In this document: piece by piece, positions 44,701-52,900 of the stretch
Numbering within the stretch: position 1 is the first letter of the stretch
How the letters are laid out: every line of letters starts with the position of its first letter
IMG/VR virus record: IMGVR_UViG_3300042466_000346
Span: 1 to 58,931 of that record
Strand: one strand, 5' to 3'
Length of the DNA: 58,931 bases
Origin: a virus
Translations under genes and position numbers: made by a program
Notes under the pieces: generated by a model
The model's input: only the letters and a program-made list of their open reading frames with translations
Told to the model about the DNA's origin: nothing
Database searches by the model: none

Positions 44701-46873
44701 TGGCAGCAGGTTTGAGGATATCGTAAAGATGATCAACCTATCTTACAAGAACGTTGATGGTGTTAAGAAGGATTCTTCGATCATCCGATACGCAAGAGGT
44801 AGTGCTAAGTACTTATCTAAACGTGACTTTGTACAAGCTATTCTAAATGAAAAACTAGATAAAGCTTTTGCTTGGTCTAAGAAAACAGGAGAGCCTCTTC
44901 CAGAGTATGCTCAGTTCTTAAATGCTTCTTTGAATCAGTTTGGTACTGAGATTATGGTAAATGCCCTTAAGAAGAGACTGAATGCTTATCGTATCAGTAA
45001 CCCTGACGCATTGCTCAGCGATCAGACTGAGATGGGTGACTTGCTTCGTTTTGTAGGATGGATTGCAACTGAAGAACAGCAAGATAAACTATTCATACTT
45101 TCATCTAATACAGACTTCGATACCTTTACTCCTCAGAACTTTGAGTCGTTCCGTAAAGGTGGTCAAGAATTGGCTGATTTGATGAAGTCTAACTTCTTTA
45201 ATAAAAAGGGTGTTCAGAATGTAATTTTTGAATCTGTAGTATCGCCTTTCCAACTTCAACAAGACATCTTTGATAAGTTGGAAACTATATTCCCAGTATC
45301 TGCAAACAAAACATTAACTAGTCTTATCATCAGACTTCACAGAAGTATGAAGGCTCTTAACTACAGGTTGGATTATGATACCTTCTCAAGAGTATTTAAG
45401 AATGACTTGCTATACTCTTTGTTCAGAAACAACGTACCTCAAGTAGCCGAGTACGAGAAACTTCTAGATAAGCGTAACCTCGGTCACATCAGTACCTTGT
45501 ACAACAACCTTAAGGTTAGATTGGGACAAAGAGGTATTCAGTCTGATAACTTAATCTTTGACGGGGTAGTGTTTACTACCAATGAAGATAGTCAGTTTAT
45601 CAGGGCCGGTTATGTGCAATCAGAGATTGACTACTCAGTAGATATGCTTCGTGAAGACTTCAGTAATGGATTCAACTGGTCTCATCCTAGCCTAGACCCG
45701 ACTAACGAGGATGACCAAAGATTGATTCAAGATATGCAATCGTTCTTCAAGGCTTATGCTTATGCAGGTATCATCGGTACCAACTTGAACAAACGCTATG
45801 ATTCATACTTGCCTTTGATTCCTGAACAGGTTTACACGTTGCCGATGTCTTCTATCATTTCAGAGTTTACTGTTGGCTTGGCTGAAAACATCAAAACCAT
45901 TACAGATGCTTTGGTTGCAGACTATAACGCCAAAGAGAACAAGGAACTATCTGATGTTCTTAAGGAAACTATGACGACCACTAGCGAAGAACGTGGTACT
46001 GTTATCAATAACGTATTGTCTGAACAGATGGATACCTTGCTAGATTCTTTGGGAGATTCACACATAGCTAAGTTTGTTCGTAGGTTCAAGGAAGTACATC
46101 CAGAGTTTAGCCGTACTAAAGACCCTAACATTGACTTGTTCTACTTTAAGGACTACGACTTGACTAGAGAGTCTATCACCCCTAGCAGTAAGGTACTTCA
46201 GTCTAGCTTGACTACCCGTAACGATAATCCAAACCGTGAGTATACGCCTAAAGAAGTACTAGAACTTCAGCCTAATGAAGTTTTTGTATTCGGTGCTAAC
46301 ACACTCGGCCACCACGGATCAGGCTCTGCCGGTTATGCTCAATACAAAAACGGTAAGGCTAACTACAATGTACTAGAACCAGGAACCAAAGGCTACTGGT
46401 CTGAGTACGGAGTTACTGACCGTATTATGCAAGGTACGAACGGTATGTCTTACGGAGTTGTTACGAAGTTCGCATCAATGAAGAACGGTAAACTTAAGAT
46501 AGGTGCTAAGAATAGTATTCCTTTGAGTGCTGTGGAGGAGTCAGTAGTAGGTATGTTAAAGACTGCTGCCGACAATCCTAACTTGAAGTTCTTGGTTACT
46601 GCTATCGGAGTTAAGCAGGCTGGTTGGAACACTCCTCAGATACGTTCAATCTTTGCTAAGCACAATGCTATCATACCTGACAACGTAATTCTTCCTAAGA
46701 TTTTTGAAGTTAGAGACAGTATTGTTCCTACTACAACCACCGATGAATCTGGTAACATTGTACCGCTTGTGCCTGAGAACTTCGAAGCAATCAAAAGAGA
46801 TGCTATCAAGGATACTTTCCAAGAGTTAGCAGACATCAGTAATAACCATGAAAACTTCTGTGGCGGGGCTTAA
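32762..46873 (+). CDS. Giant virion RNA polymerase polypeptide with zincin and macro-like domains
   Basis: 4,703 residues. Residues 1-370 are helical; about 385-700 include hydrophobic helices (TDIAVTTLVSRATGGLARLAPM) that might help membrane passage. H2253-E2254-x-x-H2257, with E2294 as a possible third ligand, is a zincin-type metalloprotease motif. The RNA polymerase core lies at about 2900-4350: K3339 in SSGTKIAE is a candidate for the first double-psi barrel, R3598-x-P in AIRVPGQDYNSMESF and the metal loop DYDID (D3637, D3639, D3641; SGSDYDIDKLF) mark the second. The loop matches the crAss-like enzyme characterised in phage phi14:2, which transcribes early genes after ejection. Residues 4500-4650 form a macro-like domain (EVFVFGANTLGHHGSGSAGY). 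Single-chain polymerases of this group are known; the fused ends are less described. Confidence 0.87.
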   Translation: MPNDPYKIIPGKPLNTPEFRKAQDIIDTADAGIRATKFVDAVDQIQKFEADKAKLEQSVSSGITDILATKAAIDVAPAPSFGDLITAGAELDNMGGLGGTPESVLKKKKDLADFTKDPDIVRAATIYKDKIQNGTPSEIYKAINDLRSSYSAANYNLSKDDRAGFTKSYQDLVNYGKSVAMYKYAQDNVNKWMSEGSALPKNVTPKGLKSQKTTDKEILDMVAGFDGLNIGSKLYNNADLQVFRNTSDQELRSTTGSRALIAGLETQYNRAVSDVLRDKSGELSQKLNGLNNEIKRASTDEQRQALINQRIQVQQAAANIEGLSKKMSLFANEDNFLKANYKDLYEEKQNLKRREYYKNEVDPNETVIFGENSDPGEFFSRTAEMVGANLARTWSGLQSLTGFEKSAFFTGLAADRLAPLSYRMGKDLNKNYQIDESELTRDINGNIVTHDMPVYTDASGERQWSGEAIFEQVLPIVTDIAVTTLVSRATGGLARLAPMGALRWSNIGKTVGLTAEGMNAVRPYVSTFGSVTASTFPRFYAEERRNFKEGGAAGTAFLRAAAEGLTESILPDTDLFLGSRGSVGLLDNAFKRGAGYVGGKVDDLTGGSLGRLNTKLTAQTDLMLSMLPKGMVDRKVMAALLAPGLRKTLSAGTQESIEEVGSLVANYFIDKYAATQNFEYEQNNELTWGSVWETFVTSLGPSAIIGAGTAFGRRSMKEAKDSDGNTIRNSDGTIKYVTDWSTSALAHERANTARWNVANNPEIYKKLISQKKESGEYTAEEAIRQTAVVERMSQKLNEMLPSIKSIKNLNTMLDDPNTMVEYFNDKMFAEELLNVNIDELSDEDRKAYEASVNNTANKLQKTERIIDQYSNMTEIEKRAVIKKLYDDKVAEAQSDNSTIAELLTASFMLDPTDLERRKKDERFQFIADLNDRYQGALVNTLARRVANFKDTLLNNPENLTVRELLTMAEVFAPALDKLEQANMEVPFSPLAQTQQNAELTNIPGPQPLFAAPELAQLIRNELANRSTLTELQAIEQGAMNLNIPDVKREQEFDMALAELSEDELSKGFIEEDAHPEWSPAVRAVITGMLEAHMAEKTNTGNETSLEKKRKATLTNFYGVTLKETDPSAKIAQINKAIREKAALTPARQDFGGRRQPAPVPQRDDNFRGLAAVNPIVFDEFTGYRNSFEAIIRNTDLDESTIKEETAAFSVAVVQVLSGLTTFEDLYSALSGLYPSANLAFSKFFQEAAEGNFDVSTIDGLGLSPSMVSRIFYLAKVATVALTPYQKVENYIQSFYAIESIEELEAFDNAVHPEDPDRRLINNKMVRAKRKEIQTRLSFDMKKNQGFTSTKVGNKTYLFQIIPQPNNKKELRIVDPNTGKSLKRGKVVDTIVSQLITSGQLFDSHDFRYAMTESESIRYVTEDAQIDFLIDQFLGQIGGVYLNKASLDMLASADRPTAFNFSPYTSNKRKDGGMSVMSLEDLASNAELLDSAGLTIDDIVDFLQRHKTQKYVSRVGKAVADRIIKNEVIDGFGVSISDDVVRQLVSAYTSRFTVDPVSNATIDLNNLPFELRNDLVEVMRERNRGTMFEELIPSTDSALNFYDPIMLGMIGDVLDTPAFRNTLDPQYLQYLDEFYEDATNTIYPLNTYEDISGLFSEETTDVSTDQEIENPYDEVIDAAQKTFQVQVDNDYQISLSIIDTDIFDESLLGDPAVSFAYRVLHQYRETGMVGQDYNVLVGSMMDIYKLVLNAEDYQYLVNVKNSPKGTPVDGARIRQILSTEGLPMHNKGFFNYIITNPSTIGSGLGSVFVDSDKQILKFNQAGVVSSEGSPLISTLKKKTPAELALREKITSSPGQILFTKVVGLRSGKEAVVDASKTVGTIVLNTDESNRVITSAFGEYTLFKGGVYIQNNDSVYPFQAVILPSAPDGFVSALVDAFNNGTLPAGLPTELSENPKAFVEYVNALLYLSPKNNGGLILGTNSKGKITYKAKNKAGKYQHITGKPEVQAKRVAEAFTNIRYNVNKDNLDLNGPFSLIKMLGNQLAVIPFNTYEGMLKSDEFGAKVSTTVNQTFALDSEYTIHTEDTLLPEQAGVEVTVHPTADTVSTQPTDAVADIERRRQEELAEFDVFVKREDGRRQKPLSKDFIEDTISKVNAKYDAELAALSDVDDLDDDIDYDSIFGDIAPDDVLERSLLLQNTISEQENNAAQVWVENSPIFKGTRFIFDKTIAHPTAYAVWSKAGVFLFEGANYAEGYHEAWHEFSQYYLTKEQKDSLYAQARKIYGDLSLVELEEKLAEDFRQFALSNGKVFPEGIKANKEAKSVFQKIWDFITNFVSDKKTVDFYFGQLYKGQISSYTRNEDQAYFKELNSSKLVVNLADGTKKAFSFKEGDEILNQFDSLFVSMANRLVSQLNGSVVNVLDNKAYIVRTYKAVDGALQLAQAKYNQLVAENPTPLRVARKEYLDMLVGNRQTLFLFHKTASTLFSDKVKQALNEEVVDATLMDDMPAFGQFESAVNEQSQKLKAAPLIITAIKSLPQYKNNLPVKDKVFGVNKIGDFDTNWNILQRTLSGTNSYADMYRRIQDLTTRYGQFRQLLSYLPKPSETDVKQSTLNFKNAFFNTFSMPYIDGYTNEITTTTEKDGQTKVTHAIYKAQSLDSKNLRRAWDNDFYVTDGFYKSIDGETGSYYLNADKYFEDYPTVPDEPIFTSEEDKLNYQESLYAMLTPLGFNFSEFGKEALFTMPVKDFRRQVERIHKKIISLSETQRYIFTPLTSISSEHINSEDEVVFSEQTALLELIQFEVQANVEYVNDMQYNALGKKVWSVNPHTYMTRVLSIMNDSTLYPTLDDVYRELPQLDPAKNPAASFSAVIKYMFTPAGNRRLNPDNSTRTLDIANLLGVKEGFDGEKTIDVVTPVKHYTDVMGLLASGVEEVNRFSGKSTTRGLVLDDRFRYELGMKSAFTYNNSLVIPDAVFANSILPILFGEIYTTLNPSSKFRVSVMENETTPILSYFQQILEPAVRAQLFASFKEESNLANYTLVYDKLPTDLKNKVIKQFSAYIYDNIQASNAFFQGVYSVPFEDLAKYHVLSFISRVEQHKLFYGHPYYYKNDKEIEKRISAWNAYGSYAVIDQQNLESVKDAYTQRDAFLHHNSKSNAPVDVATGMSRDLSKISYIVLKDTAVSSDTANNSDAYNKVGGTKNGKKVTLKQYYNDKDSKRHDAAAFCTMDFYKRFYKLSTGVSEAMRKEFDRQDRIYALLLQKQSGVDNQEELDKVLNEGPYYAFNIKKLQYAGHAAIESGESIPVFHKYSVKPILPSELVTSPELAQILAKMHASGADYAVVSSGTKIAETIEPVNLFNEDGSVDTNFVPTGSIDMRYLKEQVLVENKETFMSIFSTQFRKLAYKDSEKSELYEAYRKYIDELVSLDKISFVSKLEDQEKLVEYLLKELSKKNVAEATKDLIKLKENGELQHTLDAMIDRTVMESAIVASVTNDILKQKVPGAQRVQYPASLIRPGRKLGYYDLVTNAENKKVIKQAEAMISFSKGYYPLLNLMYNGQTIGEFDAKGKPVNMSSAVRRLNEALTNPIFVEANSAILDKALTIAAIRVPGQDYNSMESFRVVEFLPEESGEIILVPDEMVIKSGSDYDIDKLFCYDPFIELDGSVLTNNITPQQAFEAREAAKQELEAIRETKKSLSKGINAIRKRIQEVVTIAGFDASNTRLKDLYKMYTDFNAEQEEEDRPISQEDVARLANFFKEPYETKKKKATTEIKKILTALRTANNEGLSDSLFALNEELSALLERERFLTHEVKAIRGRFSNNLLFNLAERLTDESLFTLLLRPNSSDTVTEMAKLFGESNKYTTASYTNIVNPLYQLYVHQLNAFKKSLGVDAKSNVLHAILQKAGLVVIDKQAVEDYPLDANGKSTGFLDFSSNFDVEYNKTKGKKGTRIGDISGQLITAHVDIERDDNIAKIFLNNKLTPTANYMNMLGSRFEDIVKMINLSYKNVDGVKKDSSIIRYARGSAKYLSKRDFVQAILNEKLDKAFAWSKKTGEPLPEYAQFLNASLNQFGTEIMVNALKKRLNAYRISNPDALLSDQTEMGDLLRFVGWIATEEQQDKLFILSSNTDFDTFTPQNFESFRKGGQELADLMKSNFFNKKGVQNVIFESVVSPFQLQQDIFDKLETIFPVSANKTLTSLIIRLHRSMKALNYRLDYDTFSRVFKNDLLYSLFRNNVPQVAEYEKLLDKRNLGHISTLYNNLKVRLGQRGIQSDNLIFDGVVFTTNEDSQFIRAGYVQSEIDYSVDMLREDFSNGFNWSHPSLDPTNEDDQRLIQDMQSFFKAYAYAGIIGTNLNKRYDSYLPLIPEQVYTLPMSSIISEFTVGLAENIKTITDALVADYNAKENKELSDVLKETMTTTSEERGTVINNVLSEQMDTLLDSLGDSHIAKFVRRFKEVHPEFSRTKDPNIDLFYFKDYDLTRESITPSSKVLQSSLTTRNDNPNREYTPKEVLELQPNEVFVFGANTLGHHGSGSAGYAQYKNGKANYNVLEPGTKGYWSEYGVTDRIMQGTNGMSYGVVTKFASMKNGKLKIGAKNSIPLSAVEESVVGMLKTAADNPNLKFLVTAIGVKQAGWNTPQIRSIFAKHNAIIPDNVILPKIFEVRDSIVPTTTTDESGNIVPLVPENFEAIKRDAIKDTFQELADISNNHENFCGGA

Positions 46874-46877
46874 TTGA

Positions 46878-46907
46878 TTGTGTAATTTTATTATTAAACT
46901 ATATTTG
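46878..46907 (+). promoter_or_regulatory. Promoter P4, only 5 bases before the start codon
   Basis: TTG at 46878-46880, exactly 19 bases, TATATTTG at 46900-46907. The ATG is at 46913, so transcription should start at or within a few bases of the start codon, giving a leaderless or nearly leaderless message. Confidence 0.78.
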
Positions 46908-46912
46908 TAAAG

Positions 46913-49900
46913 ATGATTTGTCCTAATTTAAATGATCCAGAGGTAAAAGCTAAGTTTGATCAACTGCTTAGTGTAGTACCTGAATATGCTTATTACCTCT
47001 GGGATAAGTATGAGGGAGAAGTTCCTGCTAAATACTACAACCTAAGTACAGTAGCCCCTGGACTAGGAACATCCGTTACTACTGTTGAGAATGCTATTAA
47101 AAGTAACCTACCAAAAGAAATTAGTAATGCTGTTAGTGTAGTGGACCTTGTTCCCTTAGATATACTTGGTAGAGAGGATCTATTCCTTTCTATGAAGGAG
47201 ATCCTGAACGAGAATGGAATTACAGATGAACTTTTAATTAACTGGGCTGGTAAGAACAAAGCAGTAATTGGAAATATAAAAAAGTTTAGGTCTACAGAAC
47301 AACTTGAGAAAGTAGTTGATACTATATATAACAACAAAGCTAAGGTAGAGAACCACGTTGAACTTAAGTCAAATGAGTTAGCTTTAAATAGTTTTAAAAA
47401 GTGGGTAGAAGCCTTAGAGAAGTACCCAGTACCTTTTAGAGACTTAATGTTAACTCACGCTATTAAGTACTTGAATCCACAAAGAAGGTCTAAGTATGTT
47501 TTACAGTTAAGCAAGGTAGCACTTCAGAAAGCGTATGGCATAGTTGTAAACAAACCTCACGAAGCTAATAGGATAGGTAAACTATATGATGAAGAGGTTC
47601 TAGCTACTTTATCAGATTCTGTAGATCATGAACCTTCTGCTAGTGGTAAGGGATATTGGGTGCATGTGCCTAGAACAGCTAAAACTGATGAAAAATTATC
47701 AGATAGAGAACAATACAAAACAAATGTAGAAACTCTTAGAAAACTGTCTCCCTCTACTTGGTGTACTTCTGGTTCTATGACAGAATATTACGTACAAAAC
47801 TATGATAATTACTTACTGATTGTAGATGGTATTACTGTTGCAGGGATTGAGGTAGGAATAAATAACACAAGCTCTAGACAATTACATGGTACTAAAGTAT
47901 TTTATCTTTTTAAATCTGATGGTTATTTAAAAGATGGGTATGCTATTTATTCTGATAGAAAAGAAGAACTTGATGATAAAAATTTATTAACTTCTGAAAC
48001 AACTAAAAACCCAAGTGGAGTAGAATTTACTTATATAAACCTAAAGGAAGAAGATAAAGAAAAAAGACCAGTAAAAGAAGTTACATCAAGAGCTAACAAT
48101 GGGGTAGCACCAATAGATCATTTAGATGATATAATAGCATTTTTTGAAAAGCATAACTTAGACTTAAACAATAATTCTGTTAAAAGAGCTCAACAATTAA
48201 AGTCTGAAGGAAAAGTAGATTCTGAGTATAAAGAAGAATTTCAAGGTTATATAGATCCATTTGACTACGAAGGACAGCCAGATTTTTATGATCCAGATTA
48301 TGATTTTGATGTAGACCAGTACGAAGAATTAAGAGCAGAGGAGAGAAATAGAAGGCAATTAATTGCAGCACAATTGATTTCTGTAGAAGAAACTCTAGAC
48401 AATCTTGAATTACTAGCATTACAAAACGAGAACAATGTTTTTCAGCAAATTCCCCAAGAACTTAGAGATGACGAAACTGTAGCAAGAAGGGCAGTTCTTT
48501 TAGACCCCCATAACATAAGACACATAAGTACTAACGTTCCTTTTTACAGAGAACTTGCAACTGAGGTTGTTACTAATACTCCTTATATCTGGAGTTACCT
48601 ACCAGAAGAAGGTAGAAATATACCTGGATTAGAGGAAATATACCGACAGTATAATCTAGAAGATGACCTTCCTTTCTCTAAAACTAGTTCAAAACAAATA
48701 CAAGGGTACTATGATCCTAAGAATGATAAAGTCGTAGTAGTAGCATCTAATGTATCTCCAGAAGAAGCCCCTAAGGTTGCTATTCACGAAGTAGCCCACA
48801 GAGGTATGCTTAGGATGGCTAAAGAGTTGAAAGGAACGAAGGAACTTTATCAAGTATTGTTTAACTCTGAGAAGGAGTTAATGAAAAAACTTCCTGAGTT
48901 ACTTAAGAGAACTGGACATACAAACATAGAAAGTTTGTTACAAGACTATGGATTTAGTACAGAGTCAGAAGAAGGTAAAGCAAAACTCCTAATGGAGTTG
49001 GCAGCAAGATGGGCAGAGACTTTAGTAGATAAACCTAAACCTACTTGGTGGAAACAATTCTTGTCAGGTATTCAACAGTGGGTAAAAAACTTTACAGGTA
49101 AGACCTTAAATGAGGCTGAAGTAAACGAGTTGGTAGGTGGATTTGTTAGATATGGTACTGCACCTGTATCTAACGTCATGTATAGTAAGGCTACTCTAGA
49201 TGACATTAAGAATCATTACTTAAGACTAGAGGTAAATTTAAAGCTTGCACAGGACCTACTGAAAAACCCTGAGTACGTTAGTCTAGATAGCTACAGTAAG
49301 AAGATTGCCTACATATCTAACAAAGTATGGCAGTCTGAAACTCAGAAGATTAAAGACAGGCCTTCTGTGACCTTGATTGGTAATAGAATCTACCACACTA
49401 GTACCGAGTACGTAAAGCCACACCAGATTCTTGGCTATGCTGATACTACCGCTTTAAAGATTAACAGTAAATACATCATCAACGGAGGCAAGAAGATCGC
49501 TTGGGCAAGGTACGATGACTCTGGAGTATACGTAGAGATTGACCCTCGATACAACTTTGCTGCTGATATAGTTGACCTAGTAGAAACCGTAGAAGAGGAA
49601 GAGATACGTGCTGAGATTGAAATGATGGGTTTGCAGGAAGCATTAGATGCTGAGAAGCATGCATTGATGGAGAAGTTAATCCAGTCAAATGAATTGTTAA
49701 TTGACGGAGAAGTATTGCCGCTAAGTAATGTTATGTTCCAAAAGACCATGGAGTTATCTAATGTTCTTAAGAGAGGTAACGTACGTAAGTTTGGGCAAAT
49801 CTTTGACAAGTTGGTAGCTAAGTTCCCAGGTGTAACCTGGGCATGGGATACTAGTATTGATGGTGCTGCTCGTGTAGATCTAGCAACCGGACAGATACTT

Positions 49901-52900
49901 GTTAATCCTTACTTGGTAAAAGAAGATACTGCTTGGCATGAGTTCTCACACTTTATTATCAGAGGTCTAAGGACTTCTAATCCAGAAGCGTTTAGTAAAC
50001 TTGTCGCTCAAGTAGAAAAATTGCATGCAGAGAATCCTACAGGATCATCTCAAGCTTATGTAGAGGCTAACTACCCTGAGTTAAAAGGTACTGCAGAGTT
50101 CTGGGAGGAAGTAATTGCTACTGAGGTTGGTTCCCAAGCAACCGAGTACACTCCAAAGACAGGTCTTTACAATACCATTGTACAGTTCTTTACAGATATC
50201 TTAACTGATTTAGGATTTGTAACTCCTAAGTTTGATACATTGGGAGACATCGTAACAGCGTTATATAATCCTAACTTTGAGTTTGAGTTCTACCCAACTA
50301 ACTCTGAAGTATCCGATTACATGTTCAGTAGGGTTATGCCTAAGGATATAGATGCGTTCACTGAGCATTTGATGCGTGACCCAAATAATCCAGATGACTT
50401 TAGTCCTGCCATTAAGCAGATTCAGTTAATATCTGATGCAATCACTGACCAAGAGTTTGCACGTTTGATGGACACCAACAAGTACTTTACTAGTGAAGAG
50501 ATTAGAAAGTCAACTTCTCTAAGACAAGCAGGTGCCGTATTCGAGTCTTCTAAAGGTCGGATAAAGGCCATGGCTACCAAAGAGGATGTAGCAGAGGCTG
50601 TACTAGATTTGGCAAACTACATGCAGTACATGTCAATCTACTTTCAAGGATTGATTGACCACTTGCAGACACTTAGCCAAGACCCTAACATACCTCCTGG
50701 AAAAAAGCTAGGCGATATTCACAGGGCTTTCAAACAAGCATTAGTTGTACAGAGACACATAGAAGAAATCACTGGAGATAGATTTAACAATCAAGGAGCG
50801 TTAGCTAGAAGTGTATTCAAGCCTAACACAGTTTCATCTATCGTACAGTTGGCTCAGACTTCTGCTAAGCAAGAGGTAAACACTAATCCTTTCTTGAAGA
50901 ACTTGTTCTGGTTGAAACAGTCGCTTAACTCTATTGTTGAGAAGCACAACCAATACATTCAAGAGCCTATTCTAGATGAACTTTCTGAGTACTACGAAGA
51001 GGCTACCAAAGGATTGATTGAAACTATTAACCAAGACATTCAACAACTAGATTCTCAGTTGTCTAAGAAGTCTTTTGATGTAGTAGGTCAAGCTAATAAA
51101 AACAATGCAGACCGTACTTACCGAAACCGTGTTGTACGTGCTATCAGTAAGGTGGGTAACGGGGTAGATTCTAAATTTGTAGTAACCTATACAGACGGAG
51201 CTATTCAAGAGTTTACAAACTTTAGGCAGTTTAAGCTGTCATTTGAGTTGCCTGTATCTGTAGGTAATATCTTAAATAGAATCCAAGACAGTAAAGACGA
51301 CTACACCAATAAGCTTCCTACACGAGAGAACTTGTCTAAGTTACTTATGGATACTAATAGTGAGTTGTTTGCTGCGTTTGACACAGCCACTACCACTAAG
51401 AACCCAGGAATACAACTTGTAGCCAGTTACTTGAAAGGCATGGATATCTCGCATAGAGGTTCTTTGACTACCCTACGTAGTGAGATGGAGAACTTAATGC
51501 AAGATATCATCGCTGAGGAGGGTGCACAGTTTGGCGGATCTATCGTAGACGTTAAGAGTTTCTACAAGCCTTACTACAGGGAGACTTTCTTGTACGAGGT
51601 AGTTGATGGAGTACTTAACAAAGACAAGCGTATCTTAGTTTTAAATACTGCTACCAAGACAGTAGAGATGCGTAACTACATGACTGAGCAGAACTACAAC
51701 ATTCAACATGGTATGGATGATGTGGCTGACTTAGACCCGACTGACATGAGTGCCGAGGCAGTTGCTAGGCGCAGTGCTGCGGAACAGAAAGTACAGGAGG
51801 CAATTGAGAACCTTGAGAAGTTCAAAGAACAGTATACTGAACGTCCGTTCACTGATAAATACTATGAGATTCAAGCCAAGCTACCTGTAGAGATTCGTAA
51901 CAAGCGTAACAGCATCTACCAAGAGATGGCTGCTGTTAGAGAAGCTTTCGTAGGTGGTGAGATTACAGAAGAAGCGTTTGAATTACTCCGCTTAAACCAA
52001 GCAGAGTTGGATGACATGGAATCTCTTTACGATTCTTTAGGTAATCTTAAACAGGGAGAAGCCTATGATGTAGCAAAAGCAATCATCGATTGGAAGACTG
52101 CTAAGTCAAATACCGAGATTCCTCAGTTGGATGCCAATGGTATGCCGTTGCTGGATGCCAAAGGTCAGCCTATCGTGAAGATAGTACCAACTACTGTTTA
52201 TCCTAAACTATCCGATGAGACCTTAAACGTATTCACCAGGACACTTTCTTCACGTAAACAGAAGTTACAGTCAGCTATTGCTGCTGCTGAGAGTCAATAC
52301 AAGGCTGCACAGAATGATTCTGCTAGACAGTTGGCTCTTAGATTAAAACAAGATGCTTACGATGAGTATAATCGTTGGGCTTCTATCTACACACGTACTA
52401 CTTACTCTCAGGCTTTCTATGACGAGCGTGCTTTAATTACTAGTGAGATTCAACAGTTGTTGGGTGACAGAGGTGATAACCTAACTGAGTTGTATGAGAA
52501 TCTATTTAACTTGCTTAAGGGTAAGAAAGATAGAAATGGTGAGTACATGCCTAACGAAGTTAGTGATGGTCAACGTCAGACTGCTAAAGAACTAGAAGAA
52601 CGTATCGAGGAGATTAAAGGTCTTACTCGTCAGAACTCTCCCTTAGATAAAGACACTAAGGAAAAGTTAGTAGTACTTGTCCAAAAACTTCAAGACTTAC
52701 AGAGTAACGTTAACTCAAAAGCCTACGAGAAAACTGTAGAGGACATCAAAGCAAGTTTGCGTACTCAGATAGCTACAGCTAATCCTACATTAGATAGTTC
52801 TTCTATTGAGAGACTTGTAAGCCAGGCATTTAAACAGTCTGCTTGGTACGCAGATAACCACATTAAAAAAGTAAGATACGATTCTCAGAGAGAGGAAACT

